A stretch of DNA of 64,000 nt, from positions 1 through 64,000 of the forward strand of contig NZ_JBGCCK010000006.1 in NCBI RefSeq assembly GCF_041262525.1, given 5' to 3'. This document shows, one piece after another, positions 51,717-59,596 of this stretch (positions within the stretch are counted from its first letter, which is position 1; each line of letters begins with the position of its first letter). The position numbers were made by a program, and so were the translations under genes. The notes under the pieces were generated by a model. That model ran no database searches, was not told the origin of the DNA, and saw nothing but the letters and a program-made list of their open reading frames with translations. Origin of the DNA: Streptacidiphilus sp041262525 (GTDB lineage: Bacteria > Actinomycetota > Actinomycetes > Streptomycetales > Streptomycetaceae).

Positions 51717-52277
51717 TCACACCGCCCCGGCCTCGGCTCCGGGCTCGGGCTTCTGCTCGGGCTTCGGCTCGGGCTCTTCGAAGTCCCCGGCCGCTATCCG
51801 CAGCGGGCGCAGCATCTCGAACATCTCCTTGCAGCCCTCGGCGTCGTAGCCGACCAGGCCGAAGTCCATCGCCATGAGGTCCCGCGTCGCCCGCTCGACG
51901 ACGTCACGGCCCTTGGGGGTGATCGCCGCCAGGACGCCGCGGCCGTCCAGCGGATTGGGGCGACGGGTGACCAGGCCGGCCGCCTCCAGGCGGTCGACGG
52001 TGTTGGTCACGCTGGTGGGGTGGACCATCAGCCGCTGGCCGATCTTGGACAGCGGCAGCTCGCCGGCCTGGCTGAAGGTGAGCAGCACCAGGGCCTCGTA
52101 GCGGGCGAAGGTCAGCTTGTACGGCTTGACGACCGCGTCGACCTGCGCGAGCAGGATCTGGTGGGCCCGCATCACCGAGGTGATCGCCGCCATCGAAGGG
52201 ACCGCGCCCCAGCGACGCGCCCACAGCTCGTCGGCGCGGGCGATCGGATCGAAGGAGAGGCTCAGCGGCTTTGACAC
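51717..52277 (-). CDS. MarR-family regulator between two DUF3817 genes
   Basis: 186 aa from the GTG at 52277. The winged helix-turn-helix is at about 65-125 (LPLSKIGQRLMVHPTSVTNTVDRLEAAGLV, with the wing NPLDGRGVLAAITPKG; quoted in parts: PLSKIGQRLMVHPTSV). N-terminal helices form the dimer interface. The C-terminus is a Pro-Glu-Lys repeat tail (EPEPKPEQKPEP) of unknown use. It probably controls the flanking DUF3817 genes. TACCGT lies 6 nt before the start, so this gene may also be leaderless. Confidence 0.9.
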   Translation of the reverse strand: MSKPLSLSFDPIARADELWARRWGAVPSMAAITSVMRAHQILLAQVDAVVKPYKLTFARYEALVLLTFSQAGELPLSKIGQRLMVHPTSVTNTVDRLEAAGLVTRRPNPLDGRGVLAAITPKGRDVVERATRDLMAMDFGLVGYDAEGCKEMFEMLRPLRIAAGDFEEPEPKPEQKPEPGAEAGAV

Positions 52278-52320
52278 GGGGACACGGTACCCCTTGCTAA
52301 GCCACTGATCACCGGGCGTC

Positions 52321-52629
52321 TCACGCCATCGCGGGGGCGGTCTCCCGCTCCTCGCGGCCAAGGATCCGCTCGGCGAAGAAACCGCCGGTCGGCAGCACCG
52401 AGAGAACCATGATCCAGGCGAACCGCTTGAAGGTCCACCGCTGCTCGCGCCAGGCGATCAGCGCGAAGACGGCGTAGAGGATGAAGAGGATGCCGTGCAG
52501 CATGCCCATCGGCATCACGGCATTGAACGTGGTCGTCCGCTTCAGCACCGAGCAGGTGAGCAGCAGCAGGAAGGAGACGCCCTCCGGCATGGACACCAGG
52601 CGCAGGCGGTGGACGGCGGTGGTCTTCAC
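52321..52629 (-). CDS. DUF3817 membrane protein, copy 2
   Basis: 102 aa from the GTG at 52629, with GAGGT 5 nt upstream. The hydrophobic segments are EGVSFLLLLTCSVLKR, MGMLHGILFILYAVFALIAW with the HG motif, and FAWIMVLSVLPTGGFFAER. It differs strongly from copy 1 except for the HG and FF(V/A)ER motifs, so the duplication is old. It stands upstream of the MarR gene on the same strand (44-bp gap) and may be co-transcribed with it. Function unknown. Confidence 0.85.
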   Translation of the reverse strand: MKTTAVHRLRLVSMPEGVSFLLLLTCSVLKRTTTFNAVMPMGMLHGILFILYAVFALIAWREQRWTFKRFAWIMVLSVLPTGGFFAERILGREERETAPAMA

Positions 52630-52720
52630 GGCTACCTCACGGAAAGGTCTCAAGCGTCGCAATCTCGCGACGACTCGTCGCATCAGTATGACCGACCGCC
52701 TGTTCGCCCCCGCACTTGGC

Positions 52721-52726
52721 TATTCT
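52721..52726 (+). promoter_or_regulatory. -10 box of a leaderless promoter for the DUF2127 gene
   Basis: TATTCT, then 7 nt, then the ATG at 52734. No ribosome-binding site. It lies about 90 bp from the divergent DUF3817 start. Confidence 0.5.
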
Positions 52727-52733
52727 CCGGGCC

Positions 52734-53597
52734 ATGAAGAGGGACTGGGACCGCCGCCACTGCGCCCGCAAGGGCCACATCACCTACGCGCCGACCGAGC
52801 CGGAGCTGCGCGCGCGGCTCCACGTCGGGACCGCCGTCGGCGAGGCCTGGCGCTGCCTGCGCTGCGGCGACTTCGCTCTCGGCGAGCCGTCCGGCAGCGG
52901 CAAGGCGGAGGACGCCCCCTACGTCCCGCGCGGCAAGGCGCTGCGCGACCTGTTCATCCTGCGCTTTCTCGCGGTGGAGCGGCTGGTGCGCGGGGTGTTC
53001 ATCGTGCTGGTGGCCTGGGCGGTGTGGAAGTTCAGCAACAGCCAGACCTCGGTGCAGCAGCTCTTCAACGACAACCTGACGCTGTTCAAGCCGATCGCCG
53101 ACCACTTCCACTACGACCTGAACCACTCGTCCGTCGTGGACACCATCCAGAAGACCTTCGCCTACAAGCACAACACGCTGGTGATCACGGCGGTCGCGCT
53201 GCTGGCCTACGCGCTGATCGAGATCGTCGAGGCCTTCGGCCTGTGGGCGGCCAAGCGCTGGGCGGAGTACCTCACGGTGGTCGCGACAGCTGCGTTCCTG
53301 CCGCTGGAGGTCTACGAGCTGACCCACAAGGTCAGCGGCTTCAAGATCGCGACGCTGACGCTGAACGTGCTGGCCGTCCTCTACATCCTGCTGGCCAAGC
53401 GCCTCTTCGGCCTGCGCGGCGGGGCGAAGGCCTTCGAGGCGGAGCGGCACGGCGCCTCGCTGCTGGAGGTGGAGACCGCGGCGCATGCGGCCTCGCTCAA
53501 GTCGGCTCCGGCGAACGTCCACCAGACCGTGCCACTCGATCGGGTGGCACCCCAGGGGAACGCGGCCGAGACTGGGCCTTCGGCGATCGTTGAATAG
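52734..53597 (+). CDS. DUF2127 membrane protein with zinc-ribbon-like N-terminus
   Basis: 287 aa. A cytoplasmic start has a CxxC pair with a nearby His/Cys pattern (WRCLRCGDFALG at about 40-50, and RRHCARKGH near residue 8), which may bind zinc. About four transmembrane helices follow (80-210: LVRGVFIVLVAWAVWKF, TLVITAVALLAYALIEI, EYLTVVATAAFLPLEVY, ATLTLNVLAVLYILLA). The C-terminal 60 residues are Ala/Ser-rich and soluble. Function unknown. Its 3' end overlaps the operator of the following MarR gene. Confidence 0.85.
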   Translation: MKRDWDRRHCARKGHITYAPTEPELRARLHVGTAVGEAWRCLRCGDFALGEPSGSGKAEDAPYVPRGKALRDLFILRFLAVERLVRGVFIVLVAWAVWKFSNSQTSVQQLFNDNLTLFKPIADHFHYDLNHSSVVDTIQKTFAYKHNTLVITAVALLAYALIEIVEAFGLWAAKRWAEYLTVVATAAFLPLEVYELTHKVSGFKIATLTLNVLAVLYILLAKRLFGLRGGAKAFEAERHGASLLEVETAAHAASLKSAPANVHQTVPLDRVAPQGNAAETGPSAIVE

Positions 53598-53610
53598 TAC
53601 AATCTTCAAC
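53589..53610. promoter_or_regulatory. Candidate MarR operator
   Basis: GTTGAA and TTCAAC are inverted arms separated by 10 bp. The site overlaps the stop codon region of the DUF2127 gene and ends 22 bp before the MarR start, just upstream of its -10 box. Autoregulation is likely. Confidence 0.55.
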
Positions 53611-53619
53611 TAACCGGCG

Positions 53620-53625
53620 TATCAT
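53620..53625 (+). promoter_or_regulatory. -10 box of a leaderless promoter for the second MarR gene
   Basis: TATCAT is followed by 7 nt and the ATG at 53633, with no ribosome-binding site. It is the same geometry as at 4676, 24605, 33139, 52721 and 55795. Confidence 0.5.
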
Positions 53626-53632
53626 CGCCCCC

Positions 53633-54154
53633 ATGGAGACCACTGCCGCCCCGACCGCCCTCGCCGAGTCCCACAAGGATGCTCACGAGGACGACGCCCC
53701 ATGGCTCACCGCCGAGGAGCAGCGCCTGTGGCGAGCCCACCTCGAGGTGAGCCGGCTGCTCATGTACCAGCTGGAGCGCGAGCTCCAGCCGCACGGCCTT
53801 TCGAACAACGACTATACGATTCTGGTCGAACTTTCGGAGGCCCCGCAGCGACGGATGCGGATGACGGACCTGGCGGTGGCCACCCTCCAGTCGAAAAGCC
53901 GCCTCTCCCACCAGATCACCCGCATGGAGGCCGCCGGCCTCGTCTCCCGCGACAGCTGTCCGGGCGACCGCCGCGGCCTCTACGCGGTGCTGACCGAGCA
54001 GGGCTGGCAGACGATGCGCCGCATCGCCCCGCAGCATGTGCGCAGTGTGCGCGAGCACTTCATCGACCGCTTCGACGCGGACCAGCTCGCCGCGATGTAC
54101 GAGGCCCTGGCCCCCGTCGCCGAGCACCTGCGCGAACTGCGCGGCCGGGGCTGA
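53633..54154 (+). CDS. MarR-family regulator with palindromic operator
   Basis: 173 aa. After an acidic N-terminus of 25 residues come the dimerisation helix (LWRAHLEVSRLLMYQLEREL), the recognition region (RMTDLAVATLQSKSRLSHQITRME, about residues 75-98; quoted in parts as MTDLAVATLQSKSRLSHQ) and the wing DSCPGDRRGLYAVLTEQG. No Cys is in the usual OhrR redox position (NDYTILVELSE follows the first helix). It is preceded by a GTTGAA-N10-TTCAAC operator and probably regulates itself and perhaps the DUF2127 gene. Confidence 0.92.
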   Translation: METTAAPTALAESHKDAHEDDAPWLTAEEQRLWRAHLEVSRLLMYQLERELQPHGLSNNDYTILVELSEAPQRRMRMTDLAVATLQSKSRLSHQITRMEAAGLVSRDSCPGDRRGLYAVLTEQGWQTMRRIAPQHVRSVREHFIDRFDADQLAAMYEALAPVAEHLRELRGRG

Positions 54155-54231
54155 CCGCAGCTCCGCCGCAACCGCCCCGCCCCCGGCGTCGCTGGCCCCA
54201 GGGGCGGAGCGGCGGGCTCCCTGGGCGGTCC

Positions 54232-55188
54232 CTAGCCGATCAGCCGGTAGCGCAGTTGGTCGAGGTTGCCGCGGACGAGCAGGCGGATCATGTCGCGCTT
54301 GCGCGGCTCGTTGTAGATGACGAAGTCGTCGAAGCGGTGCACGCCGCGGCGGTCGGCGACGGCGCGGGCGGCGTCGCGGATGACGGTCAGCTCGCCGGGC
54401 GTGAACGGCAGGGCGCGCTCGTCCGGCTGGTACAGCGTCCCGATCGGGTACTCGTGGCCGGGGGCGTGCCCCATCTCGACGTGACAGCCGAGGACGTGGG
54501 TGACCCGGTGGGCCGCGGCGAAGTCGACCAGGCGGTCCAGGGTGGCCAGGAAGGCCGGGTAGTCCTCGGCGTAGAGGCGGCCCGGCAGGACCGTGTCGCC
54601 GGTGAGCAGGAAGCCGGTCCACGGGTCGTAGGCGGTGACCGAGGCGCGGTGGTGGCCGGGAGAGCCGATCAGCGTCAGCACCCGTCCGCCCAGGTCGAAG
54701 CGGACCGTTCCGGTCGGCCAGTCCTCGCCGAAGCCGAAGAACTCCCGCACCGCCTCCGCCTCGCGCGCCACCACCTCGGTGTCCGGCCGGTCGGCGAACT
54801 GGGCGTCGCCGGCCACGTGGTCGCCGTGGCCGTGGGTGTGCGCGACGACCAGCCGGTAGTCCTCACGCGGGTGCCGCTCCAGCCACTCGGCGATCAGCCC
54901 GTCCACCGTGGCGCGGAGCGGGAAGAGCTCCGGGTCGGCGGTCGCGCCGGTGTCGAGCAGCAGCGCGCGGTCGTTGCCGAAGAGCAGATACATGAACGGG
55001 GCCTCGTAGTTGACGGCCTTGCTCTGCCGCAGGATCACCGTGTGCTCGTCGTAGCGGTGCACCTGGATCTTCGGCTGCTCGGCCCGCAGACGCTTGGGCG
55101 CGCCGTGGATCCACGCGACCTCCAGCGAGCCGGCCACGGGCGCGGCGGTGACGAAGTCGATCTCGTTGACGCTCTCGGTGCTGTTCAT
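54232..55188 (-). CDS. Metallo-beta-lactamase-fold hydrolase
   Basis: 318 aa from the ATG at 55188, which overlaps the stop of the upstream ArsR-type gene (ATGA). The zinc-binding signature is HTHGHGDHVAGD at about 150-161, with further ligands in GSPGHHRASV, TGDTVLPG and CHVEMGHAPGHEY. Such enzymes hydrolyse thioesters, lactones, phosphodiesters or other bonds, so the substrate is open. It is co-transcribed with and probably controlled by the ArsR-type gene. Confidence 0.92.
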   Translation of the reverse strand: MNSTESVNEIDFVTAAPVAGSLEVAWIHGAPKRLRAEQPKIQVHRYDEHTVILRQSKAVNYEAPFMYLLFGNDRALLLDTGATADPELFPLRATVDGLIAEWLERHPREDYRLVVAHTHGHGDHVAGDAQFADRPDTEVVAREAEAVREFFGFGEDWPTGTVRFDLGGRVLTLIGSPGHHRASVTAYDPWTGFLLTGDTVLPGRLYAEDYPAFLATLDRLVDFAAAHRVTHVLGCHVEMGHAPGHEYPIGTLYQPDERALPFTPGELTVIRDAARAVADRRGVHRFDDFVIYNEPRKRDMIRLLVRGNLDQLRYRLIG

Positions 55189-55787
55189 GCTCCGGCTCCC
55201 CCGGTCTTCTCGGAATCCCTGACTACGCCCGACGGCGGCAGCGGCGTGGCCGCCATGAAGTAGCGGACGGCCCGCTCCCCCGGTCCCAGCTCGCGGACCT
55301 CGGCCCCGGCGGGCAGCAGGTGCGGCTGGATCAGCTCCCACATGCGCGCCTTGAGCTCGGCGGCCTGCTCGGCGGTGAGCACCGCGATCGCGCTCACCAG
55401 GTCGGACTGCTCACGCCACTCGGCGCTCTCGTTCTCGCGGCGGTCGATCCAGTCGAGGACCTCCCGCAGTCCACGCTGCGCGACGAGCCGTTCGAGCTCG
55501 CCACGCACCACCTCGCCGGCCGGACCGCCCTCGGTGATCCGCAGCTCCGGCTGCGAGCGCGGGATCTGCCACACCCGTTCGCGCCGGTCAGGACCGGGAG
55601 CGGCCTCCTCGACGAAGCCGTACTTGCCCAGCTGCCGCAGGTGGAACGAGCAGCTGGCCTGGGAGGCCCCTAGCGCCCGCCCGCACTGGGCGGCCGTGGC
55701 CGGCCCGCCGGTGGTCAGCAGGTCGAGCAGGTCGAGCCGGAGCGGATGCGCCAGCGCCCTGATCGCCTTGGGGTCGTTGATCTCCAT
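55185..55787 (-). CDS. ArsR-type winged-helix regulator
   Basis: 200 aa from the ATG at 55787. Helix-turn-helix at about 10-75: PKAIRALAHPLRLDLLDLL, then TAAQCGRALGASQASCSFHLRQLGKYGFV, which is the classical ArsR recognition helix (quoted in part: GASQASCSFHLRQLGKYG). It lacks the CxC metal motif, so metal sensing is not implied. The remaining part is acidic and helical. A consensus TTGACA/TATGCT promoter and direct repeats lie directly upstream. The MBL-fold gene is translationally coupled to it. Confidence 0.92.
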   Translation of the reverse strand: MEINDPKAIRALAHPLRLDLLDLLTTGGPATAAQCGRALGASQASCSFHLRQLGKYGFVEEAAPGPDRRERVWQIPRSQPELRITEGGPAGEVVRGELERLVAQRGLREVLDWIDRRENESAEWREQSDLVSAIAVLTAEQAAELKARMWELIQPHLLPAGAEVRELGPGERAVRYFMAATPLPPSGVVRDSEKTGGAGA

Positions 55788-55794
55788 ACCCCAA

Positions 55795-55841
55795 AGCATA
55801 CGTTGGCATTTCGAGATGTCAACGCTTTCTTTGGCATCTCG
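55795..55841 (-). promoter_or_regulatory. Promoter and repeats of the ArsR-MBL operon
   Basis: On the minus strand TTGACA (55822-55817), 16 nt, TATGCT (55800-55795), then 7 nt to the ATG: the best consensus promoter in the window, giving a leaderless mRNA. On the plus strand TTGGCATTTCG (55803) and TTGGCATCTCG (55831) are direct repeats 28 bp apart that flank the -35. They are candidate binding sites for the ArsR-type protein. Confidence 0.65.
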
Positions 55842-55872
55842 GCGGAATGGCAGAAGAGGCGGGAAGTTCGTC

Positions 55873-56366
55873 ATGGCTGCCACGCGTCGGAGCGGTCAGG
55901 CTGAACGGGTGCTTCAGACCCGCGACGTCCTGGTCGTCCTCTACGACGGCATCCAGAGCCTTGATCTGACGGGCCCTCTGGAGGTGTTCCACGCCGCCGG
56001 ACGGATCGCCGCCGCCGGGGCCGACCGGGCGCGTACCGACTGACGACCGCCGGGCTGCTGGTCCCCGGCAGCCCCGGCACGCGTGAGGCGATGGGCGACG
56101 CGGCGACCCTGGAGTGGCTCCGCCGGGTGGACGCCACGACGCAGTGGACCACCTCGGTCTGTTCGGGCTCGCTGCTGCTGGCGGCCGCCGGGATCGACCT
56201 GGCGCTGACCCTGGCCGGACAGGTAGCGGGCAAGCGGGTGGCGCAGAAGATCCAACTGGTGGTCGAGTACGACCCCAGCCCGCCCTACGACGCCGGTTCT
56301 CCGGCCAGGGCACCGGTTGAGCTCGTCGACGAGCTGCGCGCCGCCGAGCTCGTGGTCATGCCGTGA
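55873..56366 (+). pseudogene. Decayed DJ-1/PfpI (GlxA-like) protein
   Basis: From the ATG at 55873 the frame reads DVLVVLYDGIQSLDLTGPLEVFHAAGR, the start of a DJ-1/PfpI domain (quoted in part: VVLYDGIQSLDLTGPLEVFH), but stops at 56043. In another frame (from 56043) it continues with GLLVPGSPGTREAMGD, TTSVCSGSLLLAAAGIDL (the catalytic-Cys nucleophile elbow) and, after an apparent deletion, KIQLVVEYDPSPPYDAGSP. Two frames and at least two internal deletions show it is dead. Its 3' end overlaps meaB by 11 bp. Confidence 0.65.
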
Positions 56367-57309
56367 TCGAGGAGATCAGATCGTCGGCGGCGGTGTAGGA
56401 GTCCAGCTCGCCCTCGGCGACGCGTCGTGCCAGGGCGTCGAGGTGCTTGTCGCCGTGGAGGTTGCCGAAGCGTTCACGGAGCGCGGTGACCGCGATCGTC
56501 TCGACCTCGGCGGCGGCGCGGCGGACGCGCCGAGCGGCGAGTTCGCCGCTCTCCTGCATCCAGGCGTAGTGCTTGGCCAGGGCGTCGACGACCTCGTCGA
56601 CGCCCTCCTGCTTCGCGGCCACCGTCTTCACGATCGGGGGACGCCAGTCCCCCGCAGCGCGGGCCTCGCCGAGGCCGAGCATGTGATTGAGCTCGCGGGC
56701 CGTCGCGTCGGCCCCGTCGCGGTCGGCCTTGTTGACCACGTAGAGGTCGCCGATCTCCAGGATGCCCGCCTTCGCGGCCTGGATGCCGTCGCCCATGCCG
56801 GGGGCGAGCAGCACGATCGTGGTGTCCGCCTGGGCCGCGATCTCCACCTCGGACTGGCCGACGCCGACCGTCTCGACCAGCACCACGTCACACCCGGCCG
56901 CATCCAGTACCCGGATCGCCTGCGGCGCGGACCAGGCCAGACCGCCGAGGTGACCACGGGTGGCCATGGAGCGAATGAAGACCTCCGGGTCCGTCGCGTG
57001 CTCCTGCATCCGCACCCGGTCCCCGAGCAGCGCGCCACCCGAGAACGGGGACGAGGGGTCCACCGCCAGCACGCCGACCCGCTTGCCCTGCCGCCGGTAC
57101 GCGGCGACCAGCGCCGAGGTCGAGGTCGACTTGCCGACACCGGGCGAGCCGGTGAGGCCGACGACGTAGGCGCGGCCGGTCAGCGGGGCCAGGGTCGCCA
57201 TCACCTCGCGCAGCTGCGGAGACGCGCCCTCCACCAGGGAGATCAGCCGAGCGACCGCACGCGGTCGCCCCTCGCGTGCCTGAGCCACCAGGGCGGGGAC
57301 GTCGATCAT
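56356..57309 (-). CDS. meaB: MeaB-type GTPase, B12-mutase chaperone
   Basis: 317 aa from the ATG at 57309, with GGAG 9 nt upstream; a TTG at 57324 is an alternative. P-loop G3E GTPase: Walker A GSPGVGKST at 54-62, then VLAVDPSSP, the switch region VLVETVGVGQSEVE and NKAD for guanine. It guards and loads adenosylcobalamin in methylmalonyl-CoA or isobutyryl-CoA mutases. In this window its possible clients are IcmA and, through the epimerase, methylmalonyl-CoA mutase elsewhere. It lies downstream of the thiolase gene with an inverted-repeat element between. Confidence 0.96.
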   Translation of the reverse strand: MIDVPALVAQAREGRPRAVARLISLVEGASPQLREVMATLAPLTGRAYVVGLTGSPGVGKSTSTSALVAAYRRQGKRVGVLAVDPSSPFSGGALLGDRVRMQEHATDPEVFIRSMATRGHLGGLAWSAPQAIRVLDAAGCDVVLVETVGVGQSEVEIAAQADTTIVLLAPGMGDGIQAAKAGILEIGDLYVVNKADRDGADATARELNHMLGLGEARAAGDWRPPIVKTVAAKQEGVDEVVDALAKHYAWMQESGELAARRVRRAAAEVETIAVTALRERFGNLHGDKHLDALARRVAEGELDSYTAADDLISSITA

Positions 57310-57356
57310 CGTGCGGAGCTCCAACTCTGGATCGGACGGGTCAGTTGCACTATCCA

Positions 57357-57457
57357 GGGGCGCGGGGAACTGCGCGACAAGCCACTGACATGCAGATGGT
57401 CCTCAACGAGCAGGGCCATCCGCACAGGGTGGTTTCTCGCGCAGTTCCCCGCGCCCC
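57357..57457 (+). repeat. Inverted-repeat element, copy 5, orientation A
   Basis: 101 bp with GGGGCGCGGGGAACTGCGCGA-type ends and the core GCAGGGCCATCCGC. It lies between thiolase and meaB, on the same strand, 8 bp from the thiolase stop, and shares the left flank GTTGCACTATCCAG with copy 4. It probably reduces or ends transcription into meaB. Confidence 0.9.
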
Positions 57458-57465
57458 TAAAAGGC

Positions 57466-58674
57466 TTACGCCTTCGGCACGCGGACGATCAGCGCGTCGC
57501 CCTGGCCGCCGCCACCGCAGAGCGCGGCCGCGCCGACCCCGCCGCCGCGACGCCGCAGCTCCAGCGCCAGGGTCAGCACCACGCGGGCGCCGGACATCCC
57601 GATCGGGTGACCCAGGGCGATCGCGCCGCCGTTGACGTTCACCTTGTCGAGCGAAATCCCCAGGTCCTTCACCGACTGCACGGCGACCGCCGCGAACGCC
57701 TCGTTGATCTCGACCAGGTCGAGCTCCTCGACGCCGATGCCCTCCTTGCCGAGCGCGTGCTTGATCGCGTTCGACGGCTGCGACTGCAGCGAGTTGTCCG
57801 GGCCCGCGACGTTGCCGTGCGCGCCGATCTCGGCCAGCCAGGTCAGACCCAGCTCCTCGGCCTTGGCCTTGCTCATCACGACCACCGCAGCCGCGCCGTC
57901 GGAGATCTGCGACGAGGTGCCGGCCGTGATCGTGCCGTCCTTCTTGAACGCCGGGCGCAGCTTCGCCAGCGACTCGACCGTCGTGTCCGCGCGGACGCCT
58001 TCGTCCACGCTGAACACCACCGGCTCACCCTTGCGCTGCGGGATCTCCACCGGGACGATCTCGGCCTCGTAGACGCCGTTCTTCTGTGCGGCGGCGGCCA
58101 GCTGGTGCGAGCGCGCGGCGATCGCGTCCTGCTCCTCGCGGCCGATGCCGAGGCGGGTGTTGTGGGTCTCCGTCGACTCGCCCATGGGGATGTTGTCGAA
58201 CGCGTCGGTCAAGCCGTCGTACGCCATCGCGTCCAGCATCTCGACCGCGCCGTACTTGAAGCCCTCGCGGGACTTGGGCAGCAGGTGCGGGGCGTTGGTC
58301 ATCGACTCCTGGCCGCCGGCCACGACGATGTCGAACTCGCCCGCGCGGATCAGCTGGTCGGCCAGCGCGATCGCGTCCAGGCCGGACAGGCAGACCTTGT
58401 TGATGGTGAGCGCCGGGACGCTCAGCGGGATGCCGCCCTTGACGGCCGCCTGGCGGGCGGGGATCTGGCCGGCACCGGCCTGGAGCACCTGGCCCATGAT
58501 CACGTACTGGACCTGGTCGCCGGTGACCCCGGCCCGCTCCAGCGCGGCCTTGATCGCGAGGCCGCCGAGGTCGGCGCCGGAGAATCCCTTGAGCGAGCCG
58601 AGCAGGCGGCCCATCGGGGTGCGGGCGCCCGCGACGATCACGGACGTGGTGGCGCTGCTTGCCGTGTTGCTCAT
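57466..58674 (-). CDS. Acetyl-CoA C-acetyltransferase (thiolase)
   Basis: 402 aa from the ATG at 58674. It condenses two acetyl-CoA to acetoacetyl-CoA or cleaves 3-ketoacyl-CoA. Catalytic residues: Cys95 in INKVCLSGLD (nucleophile), His356 in GHPIGMSG and Cys386 in ALCGGGGQG. The length and NVNGGAIALGHP signature fit the biosynthetic thiolase group. It is divergent from the methylmalonyl-CoA epimerase gene. In S. coelicolor the order scy, epimerase, thiolase, meaB is the same, as I recall, which supports orthology. Confidence 0.96.
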   Translation of the reverse strand: MSNTASSATTSVIVAGARTPMGRLLGSLKGFSGADLGGLAIKAALERAGVTGDQVQYVIMGQVLQAGAGQIPARQAAVKGGIPLSVPALTINKVCLSGLDAIALADQLIRAGEFDIVVAGGQESMTNAPHLLPKSREGFKYGAVEMLDAMAYDGLTDAFDNIPMGESTETHNTRLGIGREEQDAIAARSHQLAAAAQKNGVYEAEIVPVEIPQRKGEPVVFSVDEGVRADTTVESLAKLRPAFKKDGTITAGTSSQISDGAAAVVVMSKAKAEELGLTWLAEIGAHGNVAGPDNSLQSQPSNAIKHALGKEGIGVEELDLVEINEAFAAVAVQSVKDLGISLDKVNVNGGAIALGHPIGMSGARVVLTLALELRRRGGGVGAAALCGGGGQGDALIVRVPKA

Positions 58675-58898
58675 GGTGGTCGAGCCCCTTTGCTGCGACA
58701 GGAACTGGCGGGCCCGGTGTGCCACGGCACCGAGTGCCAGTTGGGAGTTTTCCGCTCAATGTATCGACCGGTCGACAGGGCGTCATCCGGCGAAGAGTGT
58801 GATCACGGGCACTGTCGGCGCGGGTTTCGCCTCCGCGAGACTTGCGCTCTATTGGAGCGCAGAACCCGCCGACCTCATTCCCTCCGGAGGACCTCCCC

Positions 58899-59336
58899 GT
58901 GCTGACGCGCATCGACCACATCGGCATCGCCTGCTTCGACCTGGACAAGACGGTCGAGTTCTACCGCGCGACCTACGGTTTCGAGGTCTTCCACAGCGAG
59001 GTCAACGAGGAGCAGGGCGTCCGCGAGGCCATGCTCAAGATCAACGAGACCGACGACGGCGGCGCCAGCTACCTCCAACTGCTGGAGCCGACCCGCGAGG
59101 ACTCGGCCGTCGGCAAGTGGCTGGCCAAGAACGGCGAGGGCGTCCACCACATCGCCTTCGGCACCGCCGACGTCGACGCGGACTCGGCGGACATCCGCGG
59201 CAAGGGTGTGCGGGTCCTCTACGACGAGCCGCGTATCGGCTCGATGGGCTCCCGGATCACCTTCCTGCACCCGAAGGACTGCCACGGCGTGCTGACCGAG
59301 CTGGTGACCTCCGCAGCTCAGCCAACTCACGAGTAA
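58899..59336 (+). CDS. mce: Methylmalonyl-CoA epimerase
   Basis: 145 aa from the GTG at 58899, with GGAGG 9 nt upstream; the frame continues upstream without support. It converts (S)- and (R)-methylmalonyl-CoA. Two glyoxalase/VOC modules: RIDHIGIACFDLDKTVEFY (metal-ligand His), YLQLLEPT, GVHHIAFGTADV (second His) and HGVLTELV (Glu), the full metal set. It lies between thiolase (divergent) and scy (same strand). Confidence 0.95.
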   Translation: MLTRIDHIGIACFDLDKTVEFYRATYGFEVFHSEVNEEQGVREAMLKINETDDGGASYLQLLEPTREDSAVGKWLAKNGEGVHHIAFGTADVDADSADIRGKGVRVLYDEPRIGSMGSRITFLHPKDCHGVLTELVTSAAQPTHE

Positions 59337-59500
59337 CGGCGGAAAGCCGAGAAAAACCGGCCGACCCCCCTGCACGCACCCGCGATGACGTGAGAAAATG
59401 CGCCGGTGCCGCGGCCCGGTAGCCGGGGGTGCGGGTGGGGTGCGCGGGGTACCGCGTGGCCCACTCTTCCCCACGATCTGCCACCATTCTCCGTAAGGCA

Positions 59501-59506
59501 TAGGGT
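59501..59506 (+). promoter_or_regulatory. -10 box of a probable scy promoter
   Basis: TAGGGT lies 90 bp upstream of the scy start, in the 260-bp mce-scy gap. A -35 is not clear. AAGGAG at 59512-59517 and AGGAG at 59574-59578 follow; the latter may be the scy ribosome-binding site, if a start nearer to it is used. Confidence 0.35.
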
Positions 59507-59596
59507 TCATCAAGGAGCTCACCCGGACGGCGGAGCGGGATACACCCGAACCGCCGACCGGTGGCGACGTGATCAGGAGACGGATGGGACCGCGGA

